Assembly: GCF_000153305.1 (NCBI RefSeq)
Contig: NZ_CH724109.1
Location: 2,501 to 49,296, forward strand
DNA length: 46,796 nt
Source of the DNA: Oceanicola granulosus HTCC2516
GTDB taxonomy: Bacteria > Pseudomonadota > Alphaproteobacteria > Rhodobacterales > Rhodobacteraceae
Reading direction: 5' to 3'
Positions 26,524 to 34,425 of this stretch are shown here, one piece after another. Below the pieces are notes generated by a model. The model had not been told where the DNA came from, searched no databases, and was given only the letters and a program-made list of their open reading frames with translations. The translations under genes and the position numbers were made by a program. How positions within the stretch are numbered: the first letter of the stretch is position 1; every line of letters begins with the position of its first letter.

Positions 26524-27894
26524 TCAGTAGCTGTAGTCGGCGTAGATCCGGCTCAGATCGCCGTTCCAGGGCCCGTGGTACATCTCGAGCAGCTCGTCCG
26601 CCGGCGTCTGCCCGGTCTCGAGGCTGTCCTCGAGCGCGTGCAGGAAGTGACGTTCGTCGGCGACCATGCCGCCGAGGCCGGGGCGGGCGCGCGACTTGAG
26701 CCCGCCGCGCGCGATGGCGACGACCTCGCCGGCGAGGTCGCGCATCGTCCTGCCGTTCACCTCGGCCGCGAGCCCGCCGACCGACGCCTCCACGCGCCAC
26801 GCCTCCCGGGTCTCGGCGTCCCAGTCCTTCACCAGGTCCCACGCCGCATCCAGCGCGCCCTGCTCGTACATCAGCCCGACCCAGAGCGCGGGCAGGGCGC
26901 AGAGCCGCCGCCACGGGCCGCCGTCGGCGCCGCGCATCTCGATGAACTTCTTCACGCGCGCCTCGGGGAAGATCGTCGTCAGGTGGTCGGCCCAGTCCGA
27001 CAGGGTCGGCACCTCGCCGGGCAGGGCGGGCAGCTCGCCCCTGAGGAAGTCGCGGAAGGACTGGCCGAGCGCGTCGATGTACTTGCCGTCGCGATAGACG
27101 AAGTACATTGGCACATCGAGCGCGTAGTCGACCCAGCGCTCGAAGCCCATGCCCTCCTCGAAGACGAAGGGCAGCATGCCGGTGCGGGCGTCGTCGAGCC
27201 CGCGCCAGACGCGCGAGCGCCAGCTCTTGTGCCCGTTGGGCTTCCCCTCGAAGAACGGCGAGTTGGCGAACAGCGCGGTGGCAACGGGCTGCAGCGCCAG
27301 CGCCACGCGGAGCTTCCGGACCATGTCGGCCTCGGAGCCGAAGTCGAGGTTCACCTGCACGGTACAGGTGCGGTACATCATCTGCGTGCCGTGGGTGCCG
27401 ACGCGGCCCATGTAGTCGGTCATCAGCTTGTAGCGGCCCTTGGGCATGCGGGGCATGTCCTCGTGGGTCCAGATCGGCGCGGCGCCGAGGCCGATGAAGC
27501 CGACGCCGATCGCGTCGGCGACGTCGCGCACCTCGCGCAGGTGGGCGTTCACCTCGTCGCAGGTCTGGTGGATCGTCTCGAGCGGCGCGCCCGACAGCTC
27601 CAGCTGCCCGCCCGGTTCGAGGCTGACATTGGCGCCGTCCTTCTCCAGCCCGATGATGTTGTCGCCCTCGAGGACGGGCGTCCACCCGTAGCGGTCGCGC
27701 AGGCCCTCGAGCATGGCGCGGATCGAGCGGTCGCCCTCGTAGGGCAGCGGCTTGAGCGTGTCGCGGCAATAGCCGAACTTCTCGTGCTCGGTGCCGATGC
27801 GCCAGTCTTCCTTGGGCTTGCAGCCCTCTTCGAGGTAGGCGGCGAGCTGGTCGCGGTGCTCGATCGGGCCGCCGCCGGACTGGGGTATGGACAT
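26524..27894 (-). CDS. gshA: Glutamate--cysteine ligase (plant/alphaproteobacterial type)
   Basis: 456-aa ATP-dependent ligase that forms gamma-glutamylcysteine, the first step of glutathione synthesis. It belongs to the GCS2-like group shared by plants and Alphaproteobacteria: IGTEHEKFGY near residue 33, LEPGGQLELSGAP, MYRTCTVQVNLDF, and the terminal WNGDLSRIYADY. The plant enzymes are redox-regulated by disulfides; whether that holds here is not evident. It starts 55 nt after the stop of the two-TM protein gene and may be the last gene of that minus-strand run. A terminator follows immediately. Confidence 0.95.
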   Translation of the reverse strand: MSIPQSGGGPIEHRDQLAAYLEEGCKPKEDWRIGTEHEKFGYCRDTLKPLPYEGDRSIRAMLEGLRDRYGWTPVLEGDNIIGLEKDGANVSLEPGGQLELSGAPLETIHQTCDEVNAHLREVRDVADAIGVGFIGLGAAPIWTHEDMPRMPKGRYKLMTDYMGRVGTHGTQMMYRTCTVQVNLDFGSEADMVRKLRVALALQPVATALFANSPFFEGKPNGHKSWRSRVWRGLDDARTGMLPFVFEEGMGFERWVDYALDVPMYFVYRDGKYIDALGQSFRDFLRGELPALPGEVPTLSDWADHLTTIFPEARVKKFIEMRGADGGPWRRLCALPALWVGLMYEQGALDAAWDLVKDWDAETREAWRVEASVGGLAAEVNGRTMRDLAGEVVAIARGGLKSRARPGLGGMVADERHFLHALEDSLETGQTPADELLEMYHGPWNGDLSRIYADYSY

Positions 27895-27949
27895 GATCGG
27901 CTCCGCTCGTCGTCAGGGAAGATACAGGTGTCGCGAAGCGCGATGGGTG

Positions 27950-28498
27950 TCAATCCACGGTAGGTGTGCGCGCCTGCTTGGCAATGGCCGGCGCCGTCGC
28001 GCTGCGCTGCCACAGGATCGTGCGCCCCGTCGGCGGCGTCTCGACGCGCGACACGAGGGTGCCCGGCGACAGGCCCGGCAGCGCGGCGAACAGGTCGAAC
28101 AGCCCGTCCGCGCCCTCGGCGTCGACGGGGATCGCGAGCTGCTCGCCGTCCTCGCTTGTGAGGATCCAGTGCGCCGGGTGCGCCTGCGGGTCGAGTTCGA
28201 GCCGCAGCAGTGCGTCGAGGTCGGCGACGCCGCCGGTGAGCGGGCCGTAATAGACCACCCGGCGCTCGTCGATGGTGACGATGCCGACGCCGCCGCCGCC
28301 GCGCGCGAAGCGCAGCCGTTGCAGCGCCGCGTAGCCGAGCGCGACCCCTCCGGCGGCGAGCAGCCAGCCGATCCAGCCGAGGATGCCGAAGCTCGTCAGT
28401 CCCAGCCACAGCCCCGCCGCGAACAGCGCGGCGGCGATCATCACCTCGCGCCAGCGCGCCAGGGCGGCGACGGCCTCGGGGCGCAGGAAGTCAGCCAA
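27950..28498 (-). CDS. Two-TM membrane protein of unknown function
   Basis: About 182 aa. The N-terminus FLRPEAVAALARWREV precedes two closely spaced hydrophobic helices (about 20-36 and 40-58), then a soluble, mainly beta domain of about 120 residues (VGIVTIDERRVVYYGPLTGG, LLRLELDP, WILTSEDGEQLAIPV). This helical hairpin plus PH-like soluble domain suggests a small membrane-anchored protein facing the cytoplasm. The start is uncertain: a TTG at 28498 overlapping the GNAT stop by 8 nt is used here; an ATG at 28441 would cut into the first helix. No named family is recognised. Confidence 0.72.
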   Translation of the reverse strand: MADFLRPEAVAALARWREVMIAAALFAAGLWLGLTSFGILGWIGWLLAAGGVALGYAALQRLRFARGGGGVGIVTIDERRVVYYGPLTGGVADLDALLRLELDPQAHPAHWILTSEDGEQLAIPVDAEGADGLFDLFAALPGLSPGTLVSRVETPPTGRTILWQRSATAPAIAKQARTPTVD

Positions 28499-29336
28499 CG
28501 GGCCGCACCGGCTGGTGGCCCTTGAACAGGCACAGCGTGTAGTGCCCGATCTGCTCGAAGCCGAGCGCGGTATAGGCACGTACCGCCGGCGCGTTGGCGG
28601 CGAACAGGGTCGCGCGGGAGGCGCCCCTGTCCCGCGCCTGGGCGAGGTGCAGCGCCACGGCGCGCCGGGCGTGGTGGCGGCCGCGCGAGGCGGGGGGCGT
28701 GTAGACGCCGCCGACCTGCACGATGTCGGGCAGCGTGGCGTTGAAGCCGGTCATCGCGAGCGGCACGTCGCCGTCCATCAGCATCACGTGGCTGCCGCTC
28801 TCGGTGTAGGCGACGTGGCGCTGCTCGGCTTCGTCGCGCGCATCTTCCCGGTCCATCCCGAGCGTCGTGCGGTTGTAGTCGGTCATCCACTCGATGAAGG
28901 TATCGCGCGGCGCTTCGGCAAGGGGGCGCAGCCGGCCCGGCCCCTCGGGCACCACCAGCCGCTCGAGCGCGAGGTCGAAGTGCGGCTCGTCCGAGGCCAG
29001 CATCGTCGGCGCATTGTCCAGCCCGAGCGCGGCGCGCATCCCCGCCGCCTGCTCGGTCGGCCCGATCACCGCCATCACCTCGGCGCCCGCCAGCGTCGCG
29101 GCGGCCTCGGCGTAGCGGTGCGAGGGCAGGATCGGCAGCACCGCGCTCTCCTCGGTCATGCCCAGCACGTCGCTGACCTCGCCGTCCGTCTCGCTCAGCC
29201 AGAAGCGCATCGCGCGCGGGTGGGCGCCGGCCATGCCGTGGCGCACGAGGTTGGCGAGCGGGAACATCGCCCGCACGAGGTGGCGGCGCAGGAACGCCTC
29301 GATCTTCACCCGTTCGCCGGGCCGCGCACGCCGCAT
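28491..29336 (-). CDS. GNAT family N-acetyltransferase
   Basis: 281-aa protein. Its C-terminal half is a GNAT domain: VGGVYTPPASRGRHHARRA corresponds to motif A, which binds acetyl-CoA, and LFAANAPAVRAYTALGFEQIG to motif B. The N-terminal half (MRRARPGERVKIEAFLRRHL) may be a degenerate second GNAT-like domain. The motif A loop SRGRHHARRA departs from the usual QxxGxG/A, which may affect cofactor binding. The ATG overlaps the rsmE stop by 1 nt (TGATG). The acceptor is unknown. Confidence 0.85.
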   Translation of the reverse strand: MRRARPGERVKIEAFLRRHLVRAMFPLANLVRHGMAGAHPRAMRFWLSETDGEVSDVLGMTEESAVLPILPSHRYAEAAATLAGAEVMAVIGPTEQAAGMRAALGLDNAPTMLASDEPHFDLALERLVVPEGPGRLRPLAEAPRDTFIEWMTDYNRTTLGMDREDARDEAEQRHVAYTESGSHVMLMDGDVPLAMTGFNATLPDIVQVGGVYTPPASRGRHHARRAVALHLAQARDRGASRATLFAANAPAVRAYTALGFEQIGHYTLCLFKGHQPVRPVG

Positions 29337-30049
29337 CACCAGTCTCCGAGCTGTGTCTGCCAAAGCGTCAGCGCGGCGACGGCGGCGGTGTCGGCGCGCA
29401 GGATGCGCGGGCCGAGCGCGACGGGGCGGGTGAAGGGCAGGGCGGCGAGCCGCGCCCGCTCTGCGTCGGAGAAGCCGCCCTCGGGGCCGATCAGGATCGC
29501 CCACGGCCCCGGCTCGGCGGGCAGGGCGGCGTCGTCTCCGGCGCGGGTCTCGTCGCAGAGCATGATCCGGCGGCTCGGGTCCCAGCCGTCGAGCAGCCGG
29601 TCGAGCCGGGCGAGGTCGGCCACCTCGGGCACGGTGGTGGCGCCGCATTGCTCGGCGGCCTCGACGGCGTGGGCCTGCAGGCGGTCGCGGCGGATGCGCT
29701 CGGAGTTGGTGAACTCTGTCTGCACCGGGCAGAGCCGCGCCGCGCCCATCTCGACGGCCTTCTCGACGATGAAGTCGGTGCGCGCCTTCTTGACCGGCGC
29801 GAACAGCAGCCAAAGGTCGGGTGGCGGGGCCAGCGGCCGCGTCTGCGCCGCGCAGGCGAGCGTGCCGCCGCGCTTGCCCGCCTCGGCGACGCGCGCCGAC
29901 CACTCGCCGTCGCGCCCGTTGAACAGCAGCACCTCCGCGCCCTCGCCGAGGCGCATCACCCCGAACAGGTAATGCGCCTGCTCGCGGATGAGGGGAACGG
30001 TTTGCCCCGCGCCGAGCGGGTGGTCTACATAGAGCCTGATCCGAGACAT
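29336..30049 (-). CDS. rsmE: 16S rRNA (uracil-1498-N3)-methyltransferase
   Basis: 237-aa SPOUT-class methyltransferase. A PUA-like N-terminal domain (HYLFGVMRLGEGAEVLLFNG) binds RNA. The C-terminal knotted domain carries the SAM-binding ILIGPEGGFSDAE and LGPRILRADTAAVAAL motifs diagnostic for RsmE. It methylates U1498 of 16S rRNA in the assembled 30S subunit. The ATG (30049) is only 12 bp from the divergent ubiA start. It is the first gene of the minus-strand run rsmE-GNAT-two-TM protein-gshA. Confidence 0.95.
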   Translation of the reverse strand: MSRIRLYVDHPLGAGQTVPLIREQAHYLFGVMRLGEGAEVLLFNGRDGEWSARVAEAGKRGGTLACAAQTRPLAPPPDLWLLFAPVKKARTDFIVEKAVEMGAARLCPVQTEFTNSERIRRDRLQAHAVEAAEQCGATTVPEVADLARLDRLLDGWDPSRRIMLCDETRAGDDAALPAEPGPWAILIGPEGGFSDAERARLAALPFTRPVALGPRILRADTAAVAALTLWQTQLGDW

Positions 30050-30061
30050 GGAGCGGACCTT

Positions 30062-31027
30062 ATGACCGACCACCACGCGACGCCAGAGCCCACTGGACAG
30101 GTGGCCGACGCGGTGCGCGGCAACTGGGTCGACCACCGCGCCCCGGCCCGCCCGCGCCCCTACCTGAGGCTGAGCCGCATCGACCGCCCGATCGGCACCT
30201 GGCTGCTTCTGCTGCCCTGCTGGTGGGGCCTCGCGCTGGGCTCGCTGTCCAAGGGGGCGTTCACACTGCACGACCTCTGGATCGGGATCGGCTGCGGCAT
30301 CGGCGCGGTGCTGATGCGCGGCGCGGGCTGCACCTGGAACGACATCACCGACCGCGACATCGACGGCTCCGTCTCGCGCACGGCGCTGCGGCCGATCCCG
30401 TCGGGCGCGGTCAGCGTGAAGCAGGCGCTGGGCTGGATGGCGGTGCAGGCGCTGGTGGCTTTGGCGATCCTGCTGACCTTCAACACCAACGCGATCCTGC
30501 TCGGCCTGCTGTCGCTGCTGCCGGTCGCGATCTATCCCTTCGCCAAGCGCTTCACCTGGTGGCCGCAGATCTTCCTCGGCCTCGCCTTCAACTGGGGCGC
30601 GCTGCTGGCCTGGACGGCGACCACCGGAAGCCTCGCGTGGCCGGCGTTCGTGCTCTACCTCGGCGGCATCTTCTGGACGCTGTTCTACGACACGATCTAC
30701 GCCCACCAGGACGCCGAGGACGACGCGCTGATCGGCGTGAAATCGACGGCGCGGCTGTTCGGCGACAGCTCGCCGCGCTGGCTGCGCGGGTTCCTGATGG
30801 GCACCGTGCTGCTGGTGGGATTCGCCGCGCTGCTGGCGGCGCTCGAGCGCTCGGTGCTGAGCCTGGTACTCGCCTCGGGCGGTGCCTGGGCGATGGGCTG
30901 GCACCTCGCCTGGCAGCTCACCCGGTTCGACCCGGACGACAACGCGTTGCTTTTGCGGCTGTTTCGCTCCAACCGCGACGCCGGCCTGATCCCGCTGCTG
31001 TTTTTCGCCGCCGCCGGATTAGCCTGA
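30062..31027 (+). CDS. ubiA: 4-hydroxybenzoate polyprenyltransferase
   Basis: 321-aa integral membrane prenyltransferase that attaches the polyprenyl chain (from the ispB product) to 4-hydroxybenzoate in ubiquinone synthesis. The first aspartate motif is NDITDRDID (93-101) and the second lies around YDTIYAHQDAEDD (from D210). About eight to nine helices follow a soluble N-terminus of about 35 residues. The DRPIGTWLLLLP segment is typical of UbiA. The ATG at 30062 has GGAG upstream, inside the start region of the divergent rsmE. Confidence 0.96.
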   Translation: MTDHHATPEPTGQVADAVRGNWVDHRAPARPRPYLRLSRIDRPIGTWLLLLPCWWGLALGSLSKGAFTLHDLWIGIGCGIGAVLMRGAGCTWNDITDRDIDGSVSRTALRPIPSGAVSVKQALGWMAVQALVALAILLTFNTNAILLGLLSLLPVAIYPFAKRFTWWPQIFLGLAFNWGALLAWTATTGSLAWPAFVLYLGGIFWTLFYDTIYAHQDAEDDALIGVKSTARLFGDSSPRWLRGFLMGTVLLVGFAALLAALERSVLSLVLASGGAWAMGWHLAWQLTRFDPDDNALLLRLFRSNRDAGLIPLLFFAAAGLA

Positions 31028-31056
31028 TTGCGCGGGCCCGGCGCGCACCATAGACA
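31028..31056 (+). promoter_or_regulatory. Candidate promoter of the BON/OmpA gene
   Basis: TTGCGC (31028-31033), a 17-bp spacer and TAGACA (31051-31056), directly after the ubiA stop. It has the same spacing and -10 box as the phaA candidate. Confidence 0.4.
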
Positions 31057-31093
31057 TGCCGGGTCGTGACATAACCACGGATTCCCCCTCCCG

Positions 31094-32965
31094 ATGCGTT
31101 CTTTCCTGGTCCCGCTCCTGGCCTTCGTGCTCGCCGCACTCCTCTCCGTCTTCGGCGCGCGCGCCGCGGTCGGCGTCGTGGAGGACCGCTCCGTCGTGGC
31201 GGTGCGCGAGGCGATGGCGGCGGAAGGGCAGGACTGGGTCTCGGTGATCGGCGACGGGCTGCAGGTGATCCTCGAGGGGGAGGCGCCCTCGGAGGCGGTG
31301 CGATTCCGCACCATGACCATCGCCGGCACCCAGGTCGACGCGAGCCGGGTGATCGACAACATGTCCGTCGCTGACAGCTCGGGCATCGAGCCGCCGGCCT
31401 TCGGGGTGGAGATCCTGCGCAACGACGCGGGCGTGTCGCTGATCGGGCTGATCCCGGCGAGCGCCGACCGCGCGCGGATCCAGGCGCGCGTCGCCGAGAT
31501 CGCCGACGGGCTGCCGGTCACCGACCTGCTCGAGACGGCCGATCACGCGACGCCCGCCGACTGGGAGCCGGCGATGACCTTCGCGCTCTCGGCGCTGCGG
31601 ACGCTGCCGCGCGCCAAGGTCTCCGTCTCGCCCGGCGCGGTCGACGTCATCGCCATGGCCGAGAGCCCCGAGGCGAAGGAGCGGCTCGAGGCCGACCTGG
31701 CGCAGCGGGTGCCGGAGGACGTCGCGCTGGCCGTCGAGGTGAGCGCGCCGCGGCCGGTCATCACGCCCTTCGTCACCCGGTTCATCCTCGACGGCGAGGG
31801 CCCGCGCTTCTCCGCCTGCGCCGCCGATACCGAGGCGGCGGCGGCGCTGATCGCCGAGGCGGCGCAGGCGGCAGGCTACGGCCGCCCGCTCGATTGCCCG
31901 CTCGGTCTCGGCGTGCCGGCGCTGACCTGGGGCGAGGCGGTGGCCGACGCCATTGCGGCGATCGACGCGCTTGGCGGCGGCACCGTCACCGTCTCGGACG
32001 CCGACGTCAGCCTCGTCGCCGCCCTCGGCACCGAGCAGGAGGCGTTCGACCGGGTGGTCGGCGAGCTCGAGAACAGCCTGCCCGACCTGTTCGCCCTCGA
32101 GGCGGTGCTGCCCCAGCCGCCCGAGGAGGGCGACGACGGCCCCGTCGAGTTTACCGCCACCCGCAGCCCCGAGGGCGGCGTGCAGCTGCGCGGGCAGGTG
32201 GGCGACGACCTCGTCAACACCACCGCCGAGAACTTCGCCCGCGCCAAGTTCGCCGACAGCGACATCACCATGGGCACCCGCCTCGCCGAAGACCTGCCGC
32301 AGGGCTGGTCGGTGCGGGTGCTGGCCGGGCTCGAGGCGTTGTCCAAGCTCGAGCACGGCGCCGTCACCGTCACCCCCGACCGGGTCGACGTGCGCGGCGT
32401 CAGCGGCCTGCGCGACGCGTCGGGCGAGATCTCGCGGCTGCTGATCGGCAAGTTCGGTGAGAGCGCCGACTTCGAGATTGACGTGACCTACGAGGAAGCC
32501 TTCGACCCGCTCGCCGCGCTGCCCACGCCCGAGGAGTGCCTCGCCAAGATCAAGGCGATCAGCGACACCCGCAAGATCACCTTCGATCCCGGCTCGGCCG
32601 ATATCGACGGCGACAGCCAGCGGGTCGTCGACGACATCGCCGAGGTCCTGCGCCAGTGCACGGACCTCGAGATCGAGGTCGCGGGCTACACCGACAGCCA
32701 GGGCCGCGAGGAGATGAACCAGCGCCTCAGCCAGCAGCGCGCCGAGGCCGTGCTGGCGGCGCTGCGGCTGCGCCGCGTGCCCGTCGGCGCTTTTCGCGCC
32801 GTGGGCTATGGCGAAGCGGAGCCGATTGCGGATAATGACACCGCCGAGGGCCGCGAGGCGAACCGGCGGATCGAGTTTCGCCTGATCGAACCGGTGGCGG
32901 AAGAGGTGGCGGAGACCGACGGGGCCGCGGCCGCAGGCGAAGACGGGGACGATGAACAGAACTGA
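31094..32965 (+). CDS. Envelope protein with BON-like repeats and OmpA domain
   Basis: 623-aa protein. An N-terminal hydrophobic segment (about 3-25) acts as signal anchor. About four BON-like alpha/beta repeats follow (around 35-90, 155-225, 280-345 and 395-465). The C-terminal OmpA-like peptidoglycan-binding domain (about 478-602) has the key residues in AGYTDSQG and NQRLSQQRAEAVLAAL. The acidic C-terminal tail is rich in Glu/Asp/Ala. This BON plus OmpA order resembles OmpATb/ArfA-like proteins and suggests a link between membrane and cell wall. The next gene overlaps its 3' end by 14 nt. Function unknown. Confidence 0.88.
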   Translation: MRSFLVPLLAFVLAALLSVFGARAAVGVVEDRSVVAVREAMAAEGQDWVSVIGDGLQVILEGEAPSEAVRFRTMTIAGTQVDASRVIDNMSVADSSGIEPPAFGVEILRNDAGVSLIGLIPASADRARIQARVAEIADGLPVTDLLETADHATPADWEPAMTFALSALRTLPRAKVSVSPGAVDVIAMAESPEAKERLEADLAQRVPEDVALAVEVSAPRPVITPFVTRFILDGEGPRFSACAADTEAAAALIAEAAQAAGYGRPLDCPLGLGVPALTWGEAVADAIAAIDALGGGTVTVSDADVSLVAALGTEQEAFDRVVGELENSLPDLFALEAVLPQPPEEGDDGPVEFTATRSPEGGVQLRGQVGDDLVNTTAENFARAKFADSDITMGTRLAEDLPQGWSVRVLAGLEALSKLEHGAVTVTPDRVDVRGVSGLRDASGEISRLLIGKFGESADFEIDVTYEEAFDPLAALPTPEECLAKIKAISDTRKITFDPGSADIDGDSQRVVDDIAEVLRQCTDLEIEVAGYTDSQGREEMNQRLSQQRAEAVLAALRLRRVPVGAFRAVGYGEAEPIADNDTAEGREANRRIEFRLIEPVAEEVAETDGAAAAGEDGDDEQN

Positions 32966-33281
32966 ATTCATTCTGGCCACCGCGGTCATTCTTTTCGTCG
33001 CCTTCTGCCTCGGCTGGTTCGCGTCGTGGCTGGTGAACCGCTTCACCCGTGTCACCCGCGCCGACATCGGCGAGCTCGACCGCATGGCGCAGGCGCTGCA
33101 CGAGGCGGAGGAGACCCGCGATCAGGCGATCGCCTATCTCCAGCAGCGCGAGTCCGACATCACCAACCAGCTGCACCAGACCGAGGCCGAGCTGCGCGCC
33201 GCCATGGAGGGCCTGCGCGAGGCCCGGCACGAGGCGGACGAGCTGCGCGCCTATATCGAGCGCTACAACGTCGGCGCCTGA
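32952..33281 (+). CDS. Small membrane-anchored coiled-coil protein
   Basis: 109-aa protein with one N-terminal transmembrane helix (about 7-30, FILATAVILFVAFCLGWFAS) and a long charged helix (about 40-105) that should form a coiled coil. The topology is similar to small divisome or envelope-scaffold proteins, but no family is recognised. It overlaps the BON/OmpA gene by 14 nt in another frame, so translation is coupled and the two products may work together. It is last in the plus-strand unit. Confidence 0.82.
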   Translation: MNRTEFILATAVILFVAFCLGWFASWLVNRFTRVTRADIGELDRMAQALHEAEETRDQAIAYLQQRESDITNQLHQTEAELRAAMEGLREARHEADELRAYIERYNVGA

Positions 33282-33318
33282 TCCAACCGCGCGGCGCGGG
33301 CGATCGGCGGCGGAGTTT

Positions 33319-33341
33319 GCATATTTTCAGCCAGATGAAGG
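33319..33341 (+). repeat. Convergent-junction repeat, copy 3
   Basis: Starts GCATATTTTCAG and ends CCAGATGAAGG; 21 of 23 bases match the minus-strand copy at 26470-26492. It lies between convergent genes and covers the stop codon of sua5 (33327-33329) and its last four codons. Confidence 0.7.
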
Positions 33342-34280
33342 CTCGTCACGCGGGGCGGCGGCGCGGCGGAGGCGGTCGTTGATCGCGCGGCCGAGGCCGT
33401 GGGCGGGGATCGGCGCGACGGCGATGCGCCGGGCGCCGGCGGCGTCGAGCGCGTGCAGCGCCGCGAACAGGCGGGCGGCGGCCTCCACGAGATCGCCGGA
33501 CGGGGACAGGTTGAGCGCACCGGGGCTGGCGGGGCCGAAGCCGAGGTAGGTCTCTCCCGGCGCGGGCGCGTCGGCGTCGAGCCGCAGGGTGCCGCGCGGG
33601 GCGTAGTGCGAGGCGAGCTGGCCCGGCGCGGTGATCTCGCCGCCGCCATGCGCGGCGAGCGGCGCGCCGAGGCAGGCCTCCAGCGCCTCGGTCGGCAGTC
33701 CGCCGGCACGCAGCAGCGTCGGTTCGGGCAGCAGGGCGACGATGGTGGATTCGAGCCCGACGGGGCAGGGGCCGGCGTCGAGCACCGCGTCGATGCGTCC
33801 GTCGAGCCCGGCGAGGACGTGGTCGGCACTGGTGGGGCTGATCCGGCCCGAGGGATTGGCGGACGGGCCGGCGAGCGGCCCGGTCCGCGCCAGCAGGGCG
33901 CGGGCGGCGGGGTGGTCGGGCAGGCGCACCGCGAGGGTGTCGCGCCCGTCGGTGACCAGCGGCGACACCGGCGCGTCGGGGCGCAGCGGCAGCACCAGCG
34001 TCAGCGGCCCCGGCCAGAAGGTGGCGGCGAGCCGGCCGGCGCCGGGGGGCAGGGTGCAGAGGGTCTCGACCGTGGCGAGGTCGGGGCAATGGACGATCAG
34101 CGGGTTGAAGGCCGGCCGCCCCTTCGCCTCGAATACGCGCGCCACGGCCCGGTCGTCGCAGGCGCGGGCGCCGAGGCCGTAGACCGTCTCGGTCGGGAAG
34201 GCGACGATGCCGCCCTCGGTGCGCAGCAGCCGCGCGGCCTCGGCGAGACCGGCATCGTCAAGGGCAAGGCGCAGGGTCAT
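33327..34280 (-). CDS. Threonylcarbamoyl-AMP synthase (Sua5/YrdC/YciO)
   Basis: 317-aa Sua5-type enzyme that makes threonylcarbamoyl-AMP from threonine, bicarbonate and ATP for the t6A37 modification of tRNA. The YrdC domain carries FPTETVYGLGARA, KGRPAFNPLIVH, WPGPLTLVL and GPSANPSG. A C-terminal Sua5 domain follows the linker with SHYAPRG, making it the long form rather than TsaC. The last residues PSSG and the stop codon lie inside the intergenic repeat, so the tail may have been set by repeat insertion. It is convergent with the coiled-coil protein gene. Confidence 0.94.
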   Translation of the reverse strand: MTLRLALDDAGLAEAARLLRTEGGIVAFPTETVYGLGARACDDRAVARVFEAKGRPAFNPLIVHCPDLATVETLCTLPPGAGRLAATFWPGPLTLVLPLRPDAPVSPLVTDGRDTLAVRLPDHPAARALLARTGPLAGPSANPSGRISPTSADHVLAGLDGRIDAVLDAGPCPVGLESTIVALLPEPTLLRAGGLPTEALEACLGAPLAAHGGGEITAPGQLASHYAPRGTLRLDADAPAPGETYLGFGPASPGALNLSPSGDLVEAAARLFAALHALDAAGARRIAVAPIPAHGLGRAINDRLRRAAAPRDEPSSG

Positions 34281-34367
34281 CGGCAGGGCTCCCGTCTGGC
34301 TGGCGGGGCCGGCATACGCCGCCGCCCGGCCGCTGCCAAGCCGGGGGCGATGACGTGGCGTTCCGGT

Positions 34368-34395
34368 TTGACGGCTCCGGGGGGCTGTCTAGCGT
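34368..34395 (+). promoter_or_regulatory. Candidate promoter of the acyl-CoA dehydrogenase gene
   Basis: TTGACG (34368-34373), a 16-bp spacer and TAGCGT (34390-34395), about 30 nt before the ATG. It is the best promoter-like pair in the 145-bp divergent spacer with sua5. Confidence 0.45.
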
Positions 34396-34425
34396 GGACG
34401 CGATTGTTTTCATGGAGTCCACCCG

